A stretch of 64,000 nt of DNA. It comes from Streptomyces flaveus (GTDB lineage Bacteria; Actinomycetota; Actinomycetes; Streptomycetales; Streptomycetaceae). Positions 43,294 through 56,481 of this stretch are shown here, piece after piece. Both the position numbers and the translations under genes were made by a program. A model generated the notes under the pieces. That model was not told the DNA's origin. It was given only the letters and a program-made list of their open reading frames with translations, and did no database searches. Location of the stretch: the NCBI RefSeq assembly GCF_014647675.1, contig NZ_BMPQ01000002.1, forward strand, positions 171,065 through 235,064, given 5' to 3'. How positions within the stretch are numbered: position 1 is the first letter of the stretch; the number at the start of each line of letters is the position of its first letter.

Positions 43294-44805
43294 CTAGCCC
43301 TCGACCCCCAGCTTCTCCAGGATCAGTTCCTTGACGCGCGCCGCGTCGGCCTGGCCCCGCGTGGCCTTCATGACCGCGCCCACGAGGGCACCCGCCGCGG
43401 CCACCTTGCCGCCACGGATCTTGTCCGCGATGGCCGCGTTGCCCGCGATGGCCTCGTCGACGGCGGCCGTGAGGGCGCCCTCGTCCGAGACGACCTTCAG
43501 GCCGCGCTTGTCGACGACCTCGTCCGGGGTGCCTTCGCCCGCGAGAACGCCTTCGATGACCTGACGGGCCAGCTTGTCGTTGAGGGAGCCGTCCTTGACC
43601 AGCGTGGTCACACGGGCCACCTGCTCGGGCGTGATCGGCAGCGCGTCGATCGGGCGCCCCGACTCGTTGGCGTTCCGGGCCAGTTCACCCATCCACCACT
43701 TGCGGGCCGAGGCCGAGTCGGCGCCCGCCTCGATCGTGGCGGCGATCAGGTCGACCGCACCCGCGTTCAGGATCGACTGCATGTCGTGCTCGGAGATCCC
43801 CCACTCCTCACGCAGCCGGTTACGGCGCAGCCGCGGCAGTTCGGGCAGGACCGCCCGCAGCTCCTCGACCCACTCGCGGGTCGGGGCGACGGGGACGAGG
43901 TCCGGCTCGGGGAAGTAGCGGTAGTCCTCCGCCTCTTCCTTCACTCGCCCGGAGGTCGTGGAGCCCGTGTCCTCGTGGAAGTGGCGGGTCTCCTGGATGA
44001 TCGTGCCACCGCTGTTCAGGACGGCGGCGTGCCGCTGGATCTCGTACCGGCAGGCACGCTCCACCGACCGCAGCGAGTTGACGTTCTTCGTCTCGGAGCG
44101 TGTGCCGAACTTCTCGGTGCCGTTCGGGCGCAGCGAGAGGTTCACGTCGCAGCGCATCTGCCCCATCTCCATGCGGGCTTCCGACACACCGAGCGCCTTG
44201 ATCAGCTCGCGCAGTTCGGCGACGTACGCCTTGGCGACCTCGGGAGCGCGCTCCCCCGCTCCCTCGATCGGCTTGGTGACGATCTCGATGAGCGGGATGC
44301 CGGCGCGGTTGTAGTCGAGGAGGGAGTGCGAGGCGCCGTGGATACGGCCCGTCGCACCGCCCACGTGCGTGGACTTGCCGGTGTCCTCCTCCATGTGGGC
44401 GCGCTCGATCTCCACGCGGAAGATCTCGCCGTCCTCCAGCTGGACGTCCAGATAGCCGTTGAAGGCGATCGGCTCGTCGTACTGGGAGGTCTGGAAGTTC
44501 TTCGGCATGTCCGGATAGAAGTAGTTCTTCCGGGCGAAACGGCACCACTCGGCGATCTCGCAGTTCAGCGCGAGACCGATCTTGATCGCGGACTCAACAC
44601 CGGTCGCGTTCATGACCGGGAGCGAGCCGGGCATGCCGAGGCAGGTCGGGCAGGTCTGCGAGTTGGGCTCGGCACCCAGCTCGGTCGAACAGCCGCAGAA
44701 CATCTTGGTCTTGGTGCCGAGTTCGACATGGACCTCGAGGCCCATGACGGGGTCGTACGACGCCAGCGCGTCCTCGTACGACACCAGTTCAGTCGTGACA
44801 GTCAC
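43294..44805 (-). CDS. gatB: Aspartyl/glutamyl-tRNA amidotransferase subunit B
   Basis: 503 aa, GTG start at 44805. Binds mischarged Glu-tRNA(Gln) or Asp-tRNA(Asn) and activates the acyl group with ATP. Landmarks: [20 protein letters not shown] near 20-39, the zinc cysteines in FCGCSTE and [11 protein letters not shown] near 38-60, [26 protein letters not shown] (part: [16 protein letters not shown]) near 88, the [11 protein letters not shown] site near 136, [14 protein letters not shown] near 160, and the C-terminal YqeY-like tail domain. Actinobacteria lack GlnRS, so this pathway is needed to make Gln-tRNA. Last gene of the gatC-gatA-x-gatB group, 16 bp after the small membrane protein. Confidence 0.97.
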   Translation of the reverse strand: MTVTTELVSYEDALASYDPVMGLEVHVELGTKTKMFCGCSTELGAEPNSQTCPTCLGMPGSLPVMNATGVESAIKIGLALNCEIAEWCRFARKNYFYPDMPKNFQTSQYDEPIAFNGYLDVQLEDGEIFRVEIERAHMEEDTGKSTHVGGATGRIHGASHSLLDYNRAGIPLIEIVTKPIEGAGERAPEVAKAYVAELRELIKALGVSEARMEMGQMRCDVNLSLRPNGTEKFGTRSETKNVNSLRSVERACRYEIQRHAAVLNSGGTIIQETRHFHEDTGSTTSGRVKEEAEDYRYFPEPDLVPVAPTREWVEELRAVLPELPRLRRNRLREEWGISEHDMQSILNAGAVDLIAATIEAGADSASARKWWMGELARNANESGRPIDALPITPEQVARVTTLVKDGSLNDKLARQVIEGVLAGEGTPDEVVDKRGLKVVSDEGALTAAVDEAIAGNAAIADKIRGGKVAAAGALVGAVMKATRGQADAARVKELILEKLGVEG

Positions 44806-44821
44806 GGTGAGACTTTCCCTC

Positions 44822-45060
44822 TCAGCCCAGCAGGACGTCGTCGTCGCCCAGGCGCTTGAGCTCCCGGTAGAGGATGGCGAGGCCGGTGACGATGGCTACG
44901 GCGGACACGGTGGCGTCGATCAGGACCAGGGTGTCCTTCTCGGCGCGGGCCTTCTTGAGCCGCTTGGCGACACCGATCGCGCCGAACGCGGTCCCGGCCA
45001 TGGACAGGTACGTACCGGACTTCGAATTCTTGAAGCCCTTGGCCTTCGACAGTGCCTTGC

Positions 45061-45064
<4 letters not shown>
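44822..45064 (-). CDS. Small membrane protein encoded between gatA and gatB
   Basis: 80 aa; GTG start at 45064 overlaps the gatA TGA (GTGA). Basic N terminus ([17 protein letters not shown]), one hydrophobic helix [19 protein letters not shown] near 18-36, a charged stretch [10 protein letters not shown], and a second helix [22 protein letters not shown] near 47-68 (part: [16 protein letters not shown]). It is conserved at this site in Streptomyces as I recall. Tight translational coupling to gatA implies shared dosage, yet no role in tRNA amidation is known for such a protein. Confidence 0.8.
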
Positions 45065-46566
<1,502 letters not shown>

Positions 46567-46572
46567 TTCGGG

Positions 46573-46869
46573 TTACTCCTCCCCCAGGATCTGCGGCACC
46601 TTGAAACGCTGCTGCTCCTGGGCCGGGGCGCCGGACAGCGCCTGCTCGGGGGTGAGCGACGGACGGACCTCGTCCGCGCGCATGACGTTCGTCAGCGGCA
46701 GCGGGTGGGAGGTCGGCGGTACGTCTTGGTCGGCGACCTCGCTGACGCGGGCGACCGCGCCGATGATGTCGTCGAGCTGACCGGCGAAGTGATCGAGCTC
46801 TTCGTCCTTCAGCTCCAGACGCGCCAGCCGTGCGAGGTGGGCGACCTCCTCGCGCGTGATGCCAGGCAT
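46573..46869 (-). CDS. gatC: Aspartyl/glutamyl-tRNA amidotransferase subunit C
   Basis: 98 aa. Small belt-like subunit that wraps around GatA and stabilises it against GatB. Begins [20 protein letters not shown], the standard helical start, then [22 protein letters not shown] near 28-49 (part: [14 protein letters not shown]) and the proline-rich [19 protein letters not shown] near 55. First gene of the operon; promoter-like TAGGAT lies 40 bp upstream. Confidence 0.96.
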   Translation of the reverse strand: MPGITREEVAHLARLARLELKDEELDHFAGQLDDIIGAVARVSEVADQDVPPTSHPLPLTNVMRADEVRPSLTPEQALSGAPAQEQQRFKVPQILGEE

Positions 46870-46908
46870 GCAGCGATCCTCAGGGGTGAGTGTGTGTGCT
46901 TTGCGCCA

Positions 46909-46914
46909 ATCCTA
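46909..46914 (-). promoter_or_regulatory. -10 element of the gat operon
   Basis: TAGGAT on the minus strand, giving a leader of about 33 nt with GAGGAT before the gatC ATG. No convincing -35 is seen. Confidence 0.4.
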
Positions 46915-46981
46915 TGGCGCCGGTGCGGGTGGCTGCGCCCGGGTTTCTTTTCTCGCGTCCCCCGTCTGGGGTGCCGTGCCC

Positions 46982-49279
46982 CTAAACGACCCGCCCCGGA
47001 TCATCCGCCGCAGCCGCGGGCAGCGCGGCCCGAGGCCGTTGCCATCCCCGCGACCCGCGGGCCCGGAGCCACGCGGTCGTCTCCTCCGCGGGCATCGCCG
47101 CGGCGACCAGCCACCCCTGAACCGCATCGCATCCGAGGTCCCGGAGCCGCTCCCACGTCTCGTCGTCCTCCACCCCTTCGGCGACGACGAGAAGCCCCAG
47201 CGAATGCGCGAGATCGACGGTGCAGCGAACGATCTCGGCGTCCTCCGTGTCGACGGCCAGCCGAGCCACGAAGGACCGGTCGATCTTCAGCTCGCTCACG
47301 GGCAGCCGGCGCAGATGCACCAGCGAGGAGTACCCGGTGCCGAAGTCGTCGAGCGACATCTTCACGCCGTGCCCGGTCAGCGCGGCCAGCGTGGCCGCGG
47401 CCCGGTGCGGGTCCTCGAGCAGCACATGCTCGGTTATCTCCAACTGCAACGCCCCCGCCGGGACCCCGTGCCGTGCGAGCCGCGCGGCAACCCCTCCGGC
47501 GAACCCCGGCGTGTGCACATCGCGCGGCGACACATTGACGGCCACGGGCACATAAAGCCCCTGAGCCCGCCAGCGGGCCACCTGCCCGAGCGCCGTCTCC
47601 AGCACATACTCCGTGAGATGCGGCATCAGCCCGGACGACTCGGCGATCGCTATGAACTCGTCCGGCGGTACCCTCCCGCGCTCGGGATGCACCCACCGTA
47701 CGAGCGCCTCGAGCCCGGCCACCTGCCCGTCGAAGCGGACCTTCGGCTGATAGTGCAACTCGACGTCCCCGGTATCCAGCGCCCGGCGCAGATCCCCCAA
47801 CAGCCCCAGCCGGTCAGGGGTGTTGGAGTCCCGCTTGGACTCGTACACCTCCACTCCCGTACGGTCCCGCTTCGCCTGGTACATCGCGACATCCGCCCGT
47901 CGCAGCAGCCCCTCCGCGTCCAGCGCGTGATCGGGGAAGACGGCGAGCCCGGCACTGGCCTCCAGCACGAGCGTCAGCCCGTCGAGATCCAGTGGCGAAC
48001 CGAGCGCGGCGACGAGGTTACGAGCCACCCGCGTCGCGGACGTCGTCGAGTCGGCCACGGGCAGCAGTACGGCGAACTCGTCACCACCGAGCCGCGCGGC
48101 CTCCGCCCCGCGCGGCAACGCCAGCCGCAACCGATCCGCTATCTGCAACAGCAGCCGGTCCCCCGCAAGATGTCCCAGCGTGTCATTCACGGACCGGAAT
48201 CGATCCAGGTCGATCAGCATCAGTGCGGAACGCGCACCGATCCGCTCGGCGTCCTCGAGCGCCGTCCAGGTGCGTTCGAGGAGCCACTGGCGGTTGGGCA
48301 GCCCGGTGAGCGGGTCGCGCAGTTGTTCCTCGGCCCGGGCGCGGGCTATCCACAGGCTGAAGTCGAGCGCGATGAGGGGGATCGAGAAGAGCGGCAGCAG
48401 TACGGGGAGCGACATCGCGACGACGCAGATCAGCGGGGCGATACCGAGCAGCGCCACGGCCACGAGCCCGTGTCTGACCAGGGCCGTACGGGCGACGGTC
48501 GGCACACCGACACGGGGCGCGTGGAGGTACCACAGGAGCGCGCGCGTCACGGCGAGATACGCGACTGCCACCAACACCACCTCGGGCGCGGTGTAGACGG
48601 TCCAGCTCTCCGGGTTCCAGGGCTTCTCCACGGACGGGACCCGGCCGAAGATGGCCAGCACCAGAGCACCGCCGCCGATGCCGAGAATGTCCACCGCGCC
48701 TTGCAGCACGCCCTGGCGCCAGCGGTGACGGCGGGCTATGCCGACGAGCACGACGACGGTGAGGCTGACCATTCCGGCCGGCACCCAGCCGTACAGCAGC
48801 AGGACGGCGAGTGTGAGAGCCGCGCCGGAGCCCGTGCCGCCCCACCAGCGGGCGCGGCCGAGCGCCACCAGATGACCGACGATGATGCCGACCAGCACGG
48901 CAAAGGACCAGCCGACGGAACCGGACGGAAAGAGCGCCTGGTGCCCGGTGAACCCCCGGAAGAAGCCCGCGCCCAGTACGAACCCGGCCGCCGCGACGAC
49001 CGCCGTGGGCAGTGTGGGCCAGTACGTCTGCCGCTCGGGTTCATGGCCGGGCATCCCGTGCCCGGCGCCGGTGCTCCCCTGGCCGGGCATCCCGAGCCCG
49101 GAGCCGGCGCCCACCCGCCCCTGCCTGTTCTCCTGTCCGCGCGCGTCCGTGCCCGGCCCGTGCCCGTGCACCATGGTGCGCTGTCCGGCTGCGGCCAGGG
49201 ACGCCCCCCATCTCCGCATACCGGTCACCCAGCGCGGGCGCAGCCGTGAGTCCGGGGCGGCGCTCTCGGTCGGTTCCAT
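46982..49279 (-). CDS. Membrane GGDEF-EAL protein, c-di-GMP phosphodiesterase/cyclase (RmdB-like)
   Basis: 765 aa from the ATG at 49279, preceded by GGGACGGG; the frame runs to 49423 but with no coding sign. A flexible Gly/His/Met-rich N terminus (HGMPGHEPE) is followed by about eight membrane segments (roughly 85-310), GGDEF (about 320-490) and EAL (about 495-740). RLGGDEF near 398 is intact, though the I-site is absent (PRGA where RxxD would be). EAL is complete: GLEALVRW near 525, NVSPRDV, LEITEH, LDDFGTGYSS near 643, VAEGVE. So hydrolysis is expected, and it may be bifunctional. Position and design match RmdB (SCO5495) of S. coelicolor, a phosphodiesterase needed for normal development. 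Confidence 0.87.
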   Translation of the reverse strand: MEPTESAAPDSRLRPRWVTGMRRWGASLAAAGQRTMVHGHGPGTDARGQENRQGRVGAGSGLGMPGQGSTGAGHGMPGHEPERQTYWPTLPTAVVAAAGFVLGAGFFRGFTGHQALFPSGSVGWSFAVLVGIIVGHLVALGRARWWGGTGSGAALTLAVLLLYGWVPAGMVSLTVVVLVGIARRHRWRQGVLQGAVDILGIGGGALVLAIFGRVPSVEKPWNPESWTVYTAPEVVLVAVAYLAVTRALLWYLHAPRVGVPTVARTALVRHGLVAVALLGIAPLICVVAMSLPVLLPLFSIPLIALDFSLWIARARAEEQLRDPLTGLPNRQWLLERTWTALEDAERIGARSALMLIDLDRFRSVNDTLGHLAGDRLLLQIADRLRLALPRGAEAARLGGDEFAVLLPVADSTTSATRVARNLVAALGSPLDLDGLTLVLEASAGLAVFPDHALDAEGLLRRADVAMYQAKRDRTGVEVYESKRDSNTPDRLGLLGDLRRALDTGDVELHYQPKVRFDGQVAGLEALVRWVHPERGRVPPDEFIAIAESSGLMPHLTEYVLETALGQVARWRAQGLYVPVAVNVSPRDVHTPGFAGGVAARLARHGVPAGALQLEITEHVLLEDPHRAAATLAALTGHGVKMSLDDFGTGYSSLVHLRRLPVSELKIDRSFVARLAVDTEDAEIVRCTVDLAHSLGLLVVAEGVEDDETWERLRDLGCDAVQGWLVAAAMPAEETTAWLRARGSRGWQRPRAALPAAAADDPGRVV

Positions 49280-49364
49280 TCCCGTCCCTCTCACAGCCGG
49301 CGGTGCCCACGCCACGCGGCCCGATGCCCGACACCCTCTAACGGCACCGCGTCTGAAAACCCTT

Positions 49365-49387
49365 CCCCCGCTCTTGACGAGTGGGGG
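49365..49387 (-). terminator. Probable terminator after ligA
   Basis: CCCCC-G-CTC (49365-49373) pairs with GAG-T-GGGGG (49379-49387), 9 bp with a G-T, 5-nt loop; on the minus strand it is followed by AAGGGTTTTC. It lies within 49280-49536, which otherwise contains the promoter region of the GGDEF-EAL gene and no ORF that I can support. Confidence 0.5.
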
Positions 49388-49536
49388 ATGCCCCGACCGC
49401 AGCTGGGCACGGCAGGCGCACATCTCAACAGTAGGCCGCAGAAGGCTTCCACGGGCACCGGTCGTCTACGGTTGCCCGAATGCGACCAGGCCACCCGCAT
49501 GCATCTGGTATGCGCCGAACGGGTGACCTTCAATCC

Positions 49537-51759
<2,223 letters not shown>

Positions 51760-52779
51760 TTACTCTGGGTTGTCCGCGAGGGATCTCGCCGCCTGGACGC
51801 AGTGGGCGAGCGCCCGGCGCGCGTACTCGGGCGAAGCACCCGCGAGTCCGCACGTCGGAGTGACCGTGACCGACTCCGAGAGAAGCCCCGGATTCAGCCC
51901 CAGCCTGCGCCACAGCGTCCTGACACCCATGACGCTACCGGCAGGGTCTGACAATGGGCCGTCCGTGCCCGGCACTACGCCCGCGAACAGCTTCGTACCC
52001 CCTTCCACTGCTTCCCCGATCGCATCGTCGTCACGCTCGGTGAGGAGCCCGAAGTCGAAGGAGATCGCGGTCGCTCCGGCCCGGCGCAGCAGGGCGAACG
52101 GGACGTCGGGGGCGCAGCTGTGCACGACGACGGGCCCGCTGTCCTGCACACCCGCCATGTCCCGCAGGGTGGCCTCGACGACTTGGCGGTCCACCGCCCG
52201 GTGGGTGCGGTAGCCGCTCGCCGTCTTCACCTGGCCGCGCAGGACGGCGACGAGCGAGGGCTCGTCGAGTTGCAGCACGATCTGGGCGCCGGGTACCCGC
52301 CGTCGTACGTCGTCGAGATGGGCACGCAGCCCCTCGGCGAGCGATCCTGCGAGGTCACGGCGGGCGCCGGCATCGGACAGCGCCACCTGACCGTTCTTCA
52401 GCTCCAGCGCCGCCGCGAGCGTCCAGGGCCCCACCGCCTGCACCTTCAGCGGCCCCTCGTACCCCTGCGTGAACTCCTCCAACGCGTCGAGGTCCTGGCG
52501 GAGCCAGGCCCTGGCCCGCCGGGTGTCCCGCCCCGGCCGGTCCCCGATCCGCCACCCGCTGGGCTCCACGCGCGCGTACAGCTCGACCAGCATCCCGGCC
52601 GTCCGCCCGATCATGTCCGCCCCGGGCCCCCGGGCAGGCAGCTCCGCCAGATACGGCATCCCCGTCTCCGGTCCCTCAAAGGTCCCGGTCACGGTCTTGG
52701 CGGCCTCCCGGGCGTCCTCGCCCGGCATCGACCCGATCCCGGTCGCGGGACCGGGCCTGAACTCGCTGTTTTCGCTCAC
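51760..52779 (-). CDS. Cobalamin-independent methionine synthase (MetE C-terminal-domain) family protein
   Basis: 339 aa from the GTG at 52779; the frame upstream belongs to the shadow of the SDR gene. Equivalent to the catalytic half of MetE or the UROD/MetE-like barrel. Zinc-thiolate residues are present: HSC in VVVHSCAPDVPF near 215, and a C-terminal cysteine in TPTCGLAGAS near 305, with the glutamate in LDEPSLVAV near 165. ATGIGSMPGEDA near 12-25 matches the family's GS(M/L)P entry. Without the N-terminal folate domain a true methionine synthase role is uncertain; similar short proteins use other methyl donors. TACGCT ends 6 nt before the start, suggesting leaderless mRNA. Precedes ligA by 15 bp. 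Confidence 0.82.
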   Translation of the reverse strand: MSENSEFRPGPATGIGSMPGEDAREAAKTVTGTFEGPETGMPYLAELPARGPGADMIGRTAGMLVELYARVEPSGWRIGDRPGRDTRRARAWLRQDLDALEEFTQGYEGPLKVQAVGPWTLAAALELKNGQVALSDAGARRDLAGSLAEGLRAHLDDVRRRVPGAQIVLQLDEPSLVAVLRGQVKTASGYRTHRAVDRQVVEATLRDMAGVQDSGPVVVHSCAPDVPFALLRRAGATAISFDFGLLTERDDDAIGEAVEGGTKLFAGVVPGTDGPLSDPAGSVMGVRTLWRRLGLNPGLLSESVTVTPTCGLAGASPEYARRALAHCVQAARSLADNPE

Positions 52780-52811
52780 CCCGGCAGCGTACGGAATCGT
52801 CGTGGCGCGGG

Positions 52812-53501
52812 TCAGCGCCCCGGCCGCACCGTCAGATCGTGGACCTCCGCGTCCCTCGGCAGGTCCAGAGCCATCAGGATCGTCGTCGCCACCGACTCCG
52901 GGTCGATCCACATCGCGGGGTCGTACTCCTTGCCCTCCTGCTGATGGACCTTGGCCTGCATGGGGCTCGCGGTGCGGCCCGGGTAGACCGAGGTGACGCG
53001 GACGCCGTTCGCGTGCTCCTCGTGGCGCAGCGAGTCGGCGAGAGCCTTCAGACCGTGCTTGGAGGCGGCGTACGCGGACCATTCGCGGCCGGCGTTGAGT
53101 CCCGAACCGGAGTTGACGAAGATCACATGCCCCTGCGCGACGCGGAGTTGGGGCAGGAAGTGCCGGGTCAGCTCGGCGGGCGCGATCAGGTTGACGTTCA
53201 GCTGGTGGCGCCAGGTCTTGGGGGTCAGCTCGCCGACCGGGCCGAGGTCGATGACGCCCGCGATGTGCATGAGCGAGTCGACCCGGTCGGGCAACGTCTG
53301 GTGCGAGAACGCCCAGGACAACCGGTCCGGGTCCGCGAGATCGCCGACCAGGGTCTTCGCCCCCGGGAACTCTGCGGCCAGCTCCTTCGCACGGCCCGCG
53401 TCGCGCGCGTGCAGCATAAGCTCGTCCCCACGCGCGTGAAGGCGGCGGGCGACGGCCGCGCCAATTCCGGAACCGGCCCCGGTGATCACATGTGTAGCCA
53501 T
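52812..53501 (-). CDS. Short-chain dehydrogenase/reductase
   Basis: 229 aa. Classical SDR: cofactor motif VITGAGSGIGAAVARRL near 5-21, NNAG-equivalent MHIAGV near 78, catalytic serine in FVNSGSG near 127, and YAASKHG (Tyr-xxx-Lys) near 143. The acidic residue after the second strand is weak, with HARDAGRAKEL, which fits NADP(H) use. No substrate can be assigned. Reads in the same direction as the MetE-like gene, 32 bp upstream of it. Confidence 0.87.
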   Translation of the reverse strand: MATHVITGAGSGIGAAVARRLHARGDELMLHARDAGRAKELAAEFPGAKTLVGDLADPDRLSWAFSHQTLPDRVDSLMHIAGVIDLGPVGELTPKTWRHQLNVNLIAPAELTRHFLPQLRVAQGHVIFVNSGSGLNAGREWSAYAASKHGLKALADSLRHEEHANGVRVTSVYPGRTASPMQAKVHQQEGKEYDPAMWIDPESVATTILMALDLPRDAEVHDLTVRPGR

Positions 53502-53532
53502 GCCGCCATGCTCGCATCACTGCGCTACTGCA

Positions 53533-54072
53533 TCACTGCTTGCCGAGTGACTCCTCCAGGTACGCCAGCGCCCCCACCGGCTCCTCCGCGAAGAACACCA
53601 GGTCGGTCAGCGGGACCGGCAGGAAGCCCTCGTCCTCCATGCGCCGGAACTGCTCCTTGAGGCCGTCGTAGAAGCCCGCCGTGTTGAGCAGCACCACCGG
53701 CTTGGTGGTGTGGCCGTGCTTCTTCAGCTCCAGGATGTCCGTCGCCTCGTCCAGCGTGCCGGTCCCGCCGACCATGACCACCACGGCGTCGGCCTTCTCC
53801 AGCAGCAGTGCCTTCCTCTCGGCGAGGTCCCGCGCCACGACCATCTCGTCGGCGTCCGGCCGCGCCTTGGCCACCAGGAACTCCACGGAGACCCCGAGCA
53901 GCCGCCCACCCGCCTCCTGCACCCCGTCGGCGACGACCTTCATGAGTCCGACGTCCGAACCGCCCCACACCAGGGTGTGCCCACCCTTGCCGAGCAGTTC
54001 GGCGAACTCGCGGGCGGGGCGCGTATAGCGCTCGTCGAGATCGGCGGCCGAGAGAAAGACGCAGATGTTCAT
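53533..54072 (-). CDS. LOG-family protein (TIGR00730-type, lysine-decarboxylase-like fold)
   Basis: 179 aa. Rossmann-like fold of the LONELY GUY group: ICVFLSAADLDERY at the start, LVWGGSDVGLMKVVADGV near 34-51, and the nucleotide site VVMVGGTGTLDEATDIL near 98-114. LOG enzymes split nucleotide 5'-monophosphates into base and ribose phosphate and normally read PGGxGTxxE; here the proline is replaced (VGGTGTLDE), while the catalytic glutamate remains. Its ATG overlaps the stop of the methyltransferase gene (ATGA). Confidence 0.87.
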   Translation of the reverse strand: MNICVFLSAADLDERYTRPAREFAELLGKGGHTLVWGGSDVGLMKVVADGVQEAGGRLLGVSVEFLVAKARPDADEMVVARDLAERKALLLEKADAVVVMVGGTGTLDEATDILELKKHGHTTKPVVLLNTAGFYDGLKEQFRRMEDEGFLPVPLTDLVFFAEEPVGALAYLEESLGKQ

Positions 54073-54872
54073 GGCTTCACGGTACGGGCCGCCTCTGACA
54101 TCGCGGTCACCCGGAGCTTCGACTGACCATGCGGCAGCTTCTCCCAGTCGTCCATGAACTTGGCCGAAAGGCCGTGTTTCGCGGCCAGTTGAACCAGTGT
54201 CTCGGTGCGGTAGTAGAAGTCCTCGTGCAGCACCTGGTGTTCGCGGCCCTCAGTCCGGTCGAAGGTGAAGTCGAACCATCCGCCGGGCGCGAGTACGCGG
54301 CCCACGTTGGCGAGACACTGCTCGATGACGTCCGGAGGCGAATGCGAGAACACGCTGTGCGCGTGCACCACGTCGAAGTACGCGTCGGGCAGGAAAGCGA
54401 AGGTCAGGTCGTTCGCAAGCGTCAGGTGGGGCAGCTTGGCCTGGAGGCCTTCCCGTACGAGGGTGTCCTGGGCCGCGATCAGGATGTCCGGCGAGATGTC
54501 GATCCCGTAGTAGTGGCCGCTTTCCAGGTGGTCGATGAACAGCCGCCCGGCGCGCAGGTTCCCGCAGCCGATCTCCAGCATCCTGTGCTGCGGCTTCAGC
54601 CCGTGCCGCACCAGGTAGTCGAACTGCATCCGCCCGAGCTGCGCCCACCGCTCGCGTGACGGATTGTGCCCCACCGCCGCCTCCGTGCTGCGCGCGGCGT
54701 CGGAGGCCATCACGGCCCGGTAGTACGCGATGTGGTCGCGGTGTTTGAGCCGCAGCCAGGCGTCACGCGCGGCCCGGCGGGCGTACGGGGGCACCTTCTC
54801 GGGGTGCTTCAGCGCGTAAGTCACTTGATGGGCAAGGCTCTTGCGGTAGCGGGTCAGTCGCGTGGCTCCCAT
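54069..54872 (-). CDS. SAM-dependent class I methyltransferase
   Basis: 267 aa. SAM-binding motif I RMLEIGCGNLRAGRLFIDHL near 98-117; motif II-type acidic residue in GHYYGIDISPD near 120; DAYFDVVHAHSVFSHSP near 160; and LAPGGWFDFTFDR near 192. The N-terminal 85 residues are basic and include KHPEKVPPYARRAARDAWLR. The substrate is not evident; proteins of this layout sit in cell-wall or glycan clusters in some actinomycetes. Overlaps the LOG gene by 4 bp, making a two-gene operon. Confidence 0.85.
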   Translation of the reverse strand: MGATRLTRYRKSLAHQVTYALKHPEKVPPYARRAARDAWLRLKHRDHIAYYRAVMASDAARSTEAAVGHNPSRERWAQLGRMQFDYLVRHGLKPQHRMLEIGCGNLRAGRLFIDHLESGHYYGIDISPDILIAAQDTLVREGLQAKLPHLTLANDLTFAFLPDAYFDVVHAHSVFSHSPPDVIEQCLANVGRVLAPGGWFDFTFDRTEGREHQVLHEDFYYRTETLVQLAAKHGLSAKFMDDWEKLPHGQSKLRVTAMSEAARTVKP

Positions 54873-54959
54873 AGGGACTCCAATCGGACGACGTCAGGGA
54901 AGAATCCGCCGTCGGCGTGCGCTTACACCTGGTGAGACCCCTATTCGAGGAGCCGGAAC

Positions 54960-55283
54960 GTGACCGCAGGCCACCGCATCACCATCGAGCAGGGCACCGA
55001 GCACGTACGCGTGGTGCACGACGGGCAGGTGCTCGCGGAGAGTACACGCCCTCTGCTGCTGCGCGAAACAGGTTTGCCCGTGCGCTACTACCTGCCCATT
55101 GAGGACGTACGCACCGAATTGCTGACGCCCTCGGACACCCACACCCACTGCCCCTTCAAGGGCGACGCGTCCTACTGGTCGCTGCCCGGCGCCCCCGACC
55201 TCGTCTGGACCTACCCGGACCCGAAGCCGGAGGTCGCGGAGATCAAGAACCACGTGTGCTTCTACGAAGTTGAAGTCATCTGA
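54960..55283 (+). CDS. DUF427 domain protein
   Basis: 107 aa; GTG start at 54960 with CGAGGAG upstream. The whole chain is one DUF427 beta-fold: [20 protein letters not shown] near 9-28, [12 protein letters not shown] near 40, [16 protein letters not shown] near 63-78 with the conserved His, Cys and Lys, and the C-terminal HVCFYEVEV. Family function is unknown. Its stop overlaps the end of mnmA by 8 bp on the other strand, so no terminator separates them. Confidence 0.85.
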   Translation: MTAGHRITIEQGTEHVRVVHDGQVLAESTRPLLLRETGLPVRYYLPIEDVRTELLTPSDTHTHCPFKGDASYWSLPGAPDLVWTYPDPKPEVAEIKNHVCFYEVEVI

Positions 55284-56421
55284 CCGACTGGGCCGACTGA
55301 GCAACCGCAGTCGTCGCCCGTACCGTCGTCGCGATCGTCGCCGAGCCCACCACCCGCGTGCCGTCGTACAGGACGATCGCCTGGCCGGGGGCGACGCCGC
55401 GGACGGGCTCCGTGAAGGTGACCTCCAGCGAGTCGTCGACGAGTTCGGCCGTGACCGTCGTCTCACCTCCGTGGGCGCGGAGTTGGGCCGTGTACGTGCC
55501 CGGGCCGGTCGGGGCCGCGCCGCACCAGCGGGGCTTGATGGCCGTCAGGGCAGAGACCTCCAGAGACGCCGCCGGGCCTACCGTCACCGTGTTGTTCACC
55601 GGCGAGATGTCGAGGACGTAGCGCGGCTTGCCGTCCGGGGCTGGCGTCCCGATGCGGAGCCCCTTGCGCTGGCCGATCGTGAAGCCGTACGCGCCCTCGT
55701 GGGTGCCCACCTTGTCACCGGACTCGTCGACGATGTCGCCCTCCGACTTGCCCAGCCGGTTCGCCAGGAAGCCCTGGGTGTCGCCGTCGGCGATGAAGCA
55801 GATGTCGTGCGAGTCCGGCTTCTTGGCGACGGCCAGGCCCCGGTGCTCGGCCTCCGCGCGGATCTCGTCCTTCGTCGTGACCGTGTCGCCGAGCGGGAAG
55901 AGGGCGTGCGCGAGCTGGCGGTCGTCGAGGACTCCGAGGACGTACGACTGGTCCTTGGCCATGTCGGAGGCACGGTGCAGCTCGCGCGTGCCGTCGTCGT
56001 TCACGATCACCTTGGCGTAGTGGCCGGTGCAGACGGCGTCGAAGCCCAGGGCGAGGGCCTTGTCGAGCAGGGCCGCGAACTTGATCTTCTCGTTGCAGCG
56101 CAGACAGGGGTTCGGGGTACGGCCGGCCTCGTACTCGGCGACGAAGTCCTCGACCACGTCCTCACGGAAACGCTCGGCGAGGTCCCATACGTAGAAGGGG
56201 ATGCCGATCACGTCCGCGGCGCGGCGGGCGTCGCGCGAGTCCTCGATGGTGCAACAGCCACGCGCGCCCGTGCGGAACGATTGCGGGTTCGCCGAGAGGG
56301 CGAGGTGGACACCGGTCACGTCGTGCCCGGCTTCGGCGGCTCGGGCGGCGGCGACGGCGGAGTCCACGCCACCGGACATGGCGGCCAGTACGCGGAGGGG
56401 GCGCTGTGAGATCTCAGTCAT
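55276..56421 (-). CDS. mnmA: tRNA-specific 2-thiouridylase
   Basis: 381 aa from the ATG at 56421, with GGAAG upstream (an earlier ATG at 56445 is less likely). Adenylates U34 of Glu, Gln and Lys tRNAs and inserts sulfur. PP-loop [13 protein letters not shown] near 15; the [10 protein letters not shown] site near 57; catalytic cysteine in [12 protein letters not shown] near 103; HYAKV near 130; DQSYVLG near 155; and the second catalytic cysteine in [11 protein letters not shown] near 202. C-terminal beta-barrel follows. The cysteine desulfurase that would supply sulfur is encoded about 850 bp away across the amidase gene. Divergent from the amidase with 60 bp between starts. Confidence 0.95.
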   Translation of the reverse strand: MTEISQRPLRVLAAMSGGVDSAVAAARAAEAGHDVTGVHLALSANPQSFRTGARGCCTIEDSRDARRAADVIGIPFYVWDLAERFREDVVEDFVAEYEAGRTPNPCLRCNEKIKFAALLDKALALGFDAVCTGHYAKVIVNDDGTRELHRASDMAKDQSYVLGVLDDRQLAHALFPLGDTVTTKDEIRAEAEHRGLAVAKKPDSHDICFIADGDTQGFLANRLGKSEGDIVDESGDKVGTHEGAYGFTIGQRKGLRIGTPAPDGKPRYVLDISPVNNTVTVGPAASLEVSALTAIKPRWCGAAPTGPGTYTAQLRAHGGETTVTAELVDDSLEVTFTEPVRGVAPGQAIVLYDGTRVVGSATIATTVRATTAVAQSAQSVR

Positions 56422-56446
56422 AACGCTTCCAGGGTACGGGTCCATG

Positions 56447-56474
56447 GGAACCGGAGCCCGCGGGTATCCGTTGG
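56447..56474 (+). promoter_or_regulatory. ECF-type (sigma-E-like) promoter of the amidase gene
   Basis: GGAACC (56447-56452) and CGTTGG (56469-56474) are separated by 16 bp, the pattern of envelope-stress ECF promoters in Streptomyces. The -10 ends 7 nt before the ATG at 56482, where no ribosome site exists, so the transcript is probably leaderless. Confidence 0.6.
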
Positions 56475-56481
56475 CCCTTTC

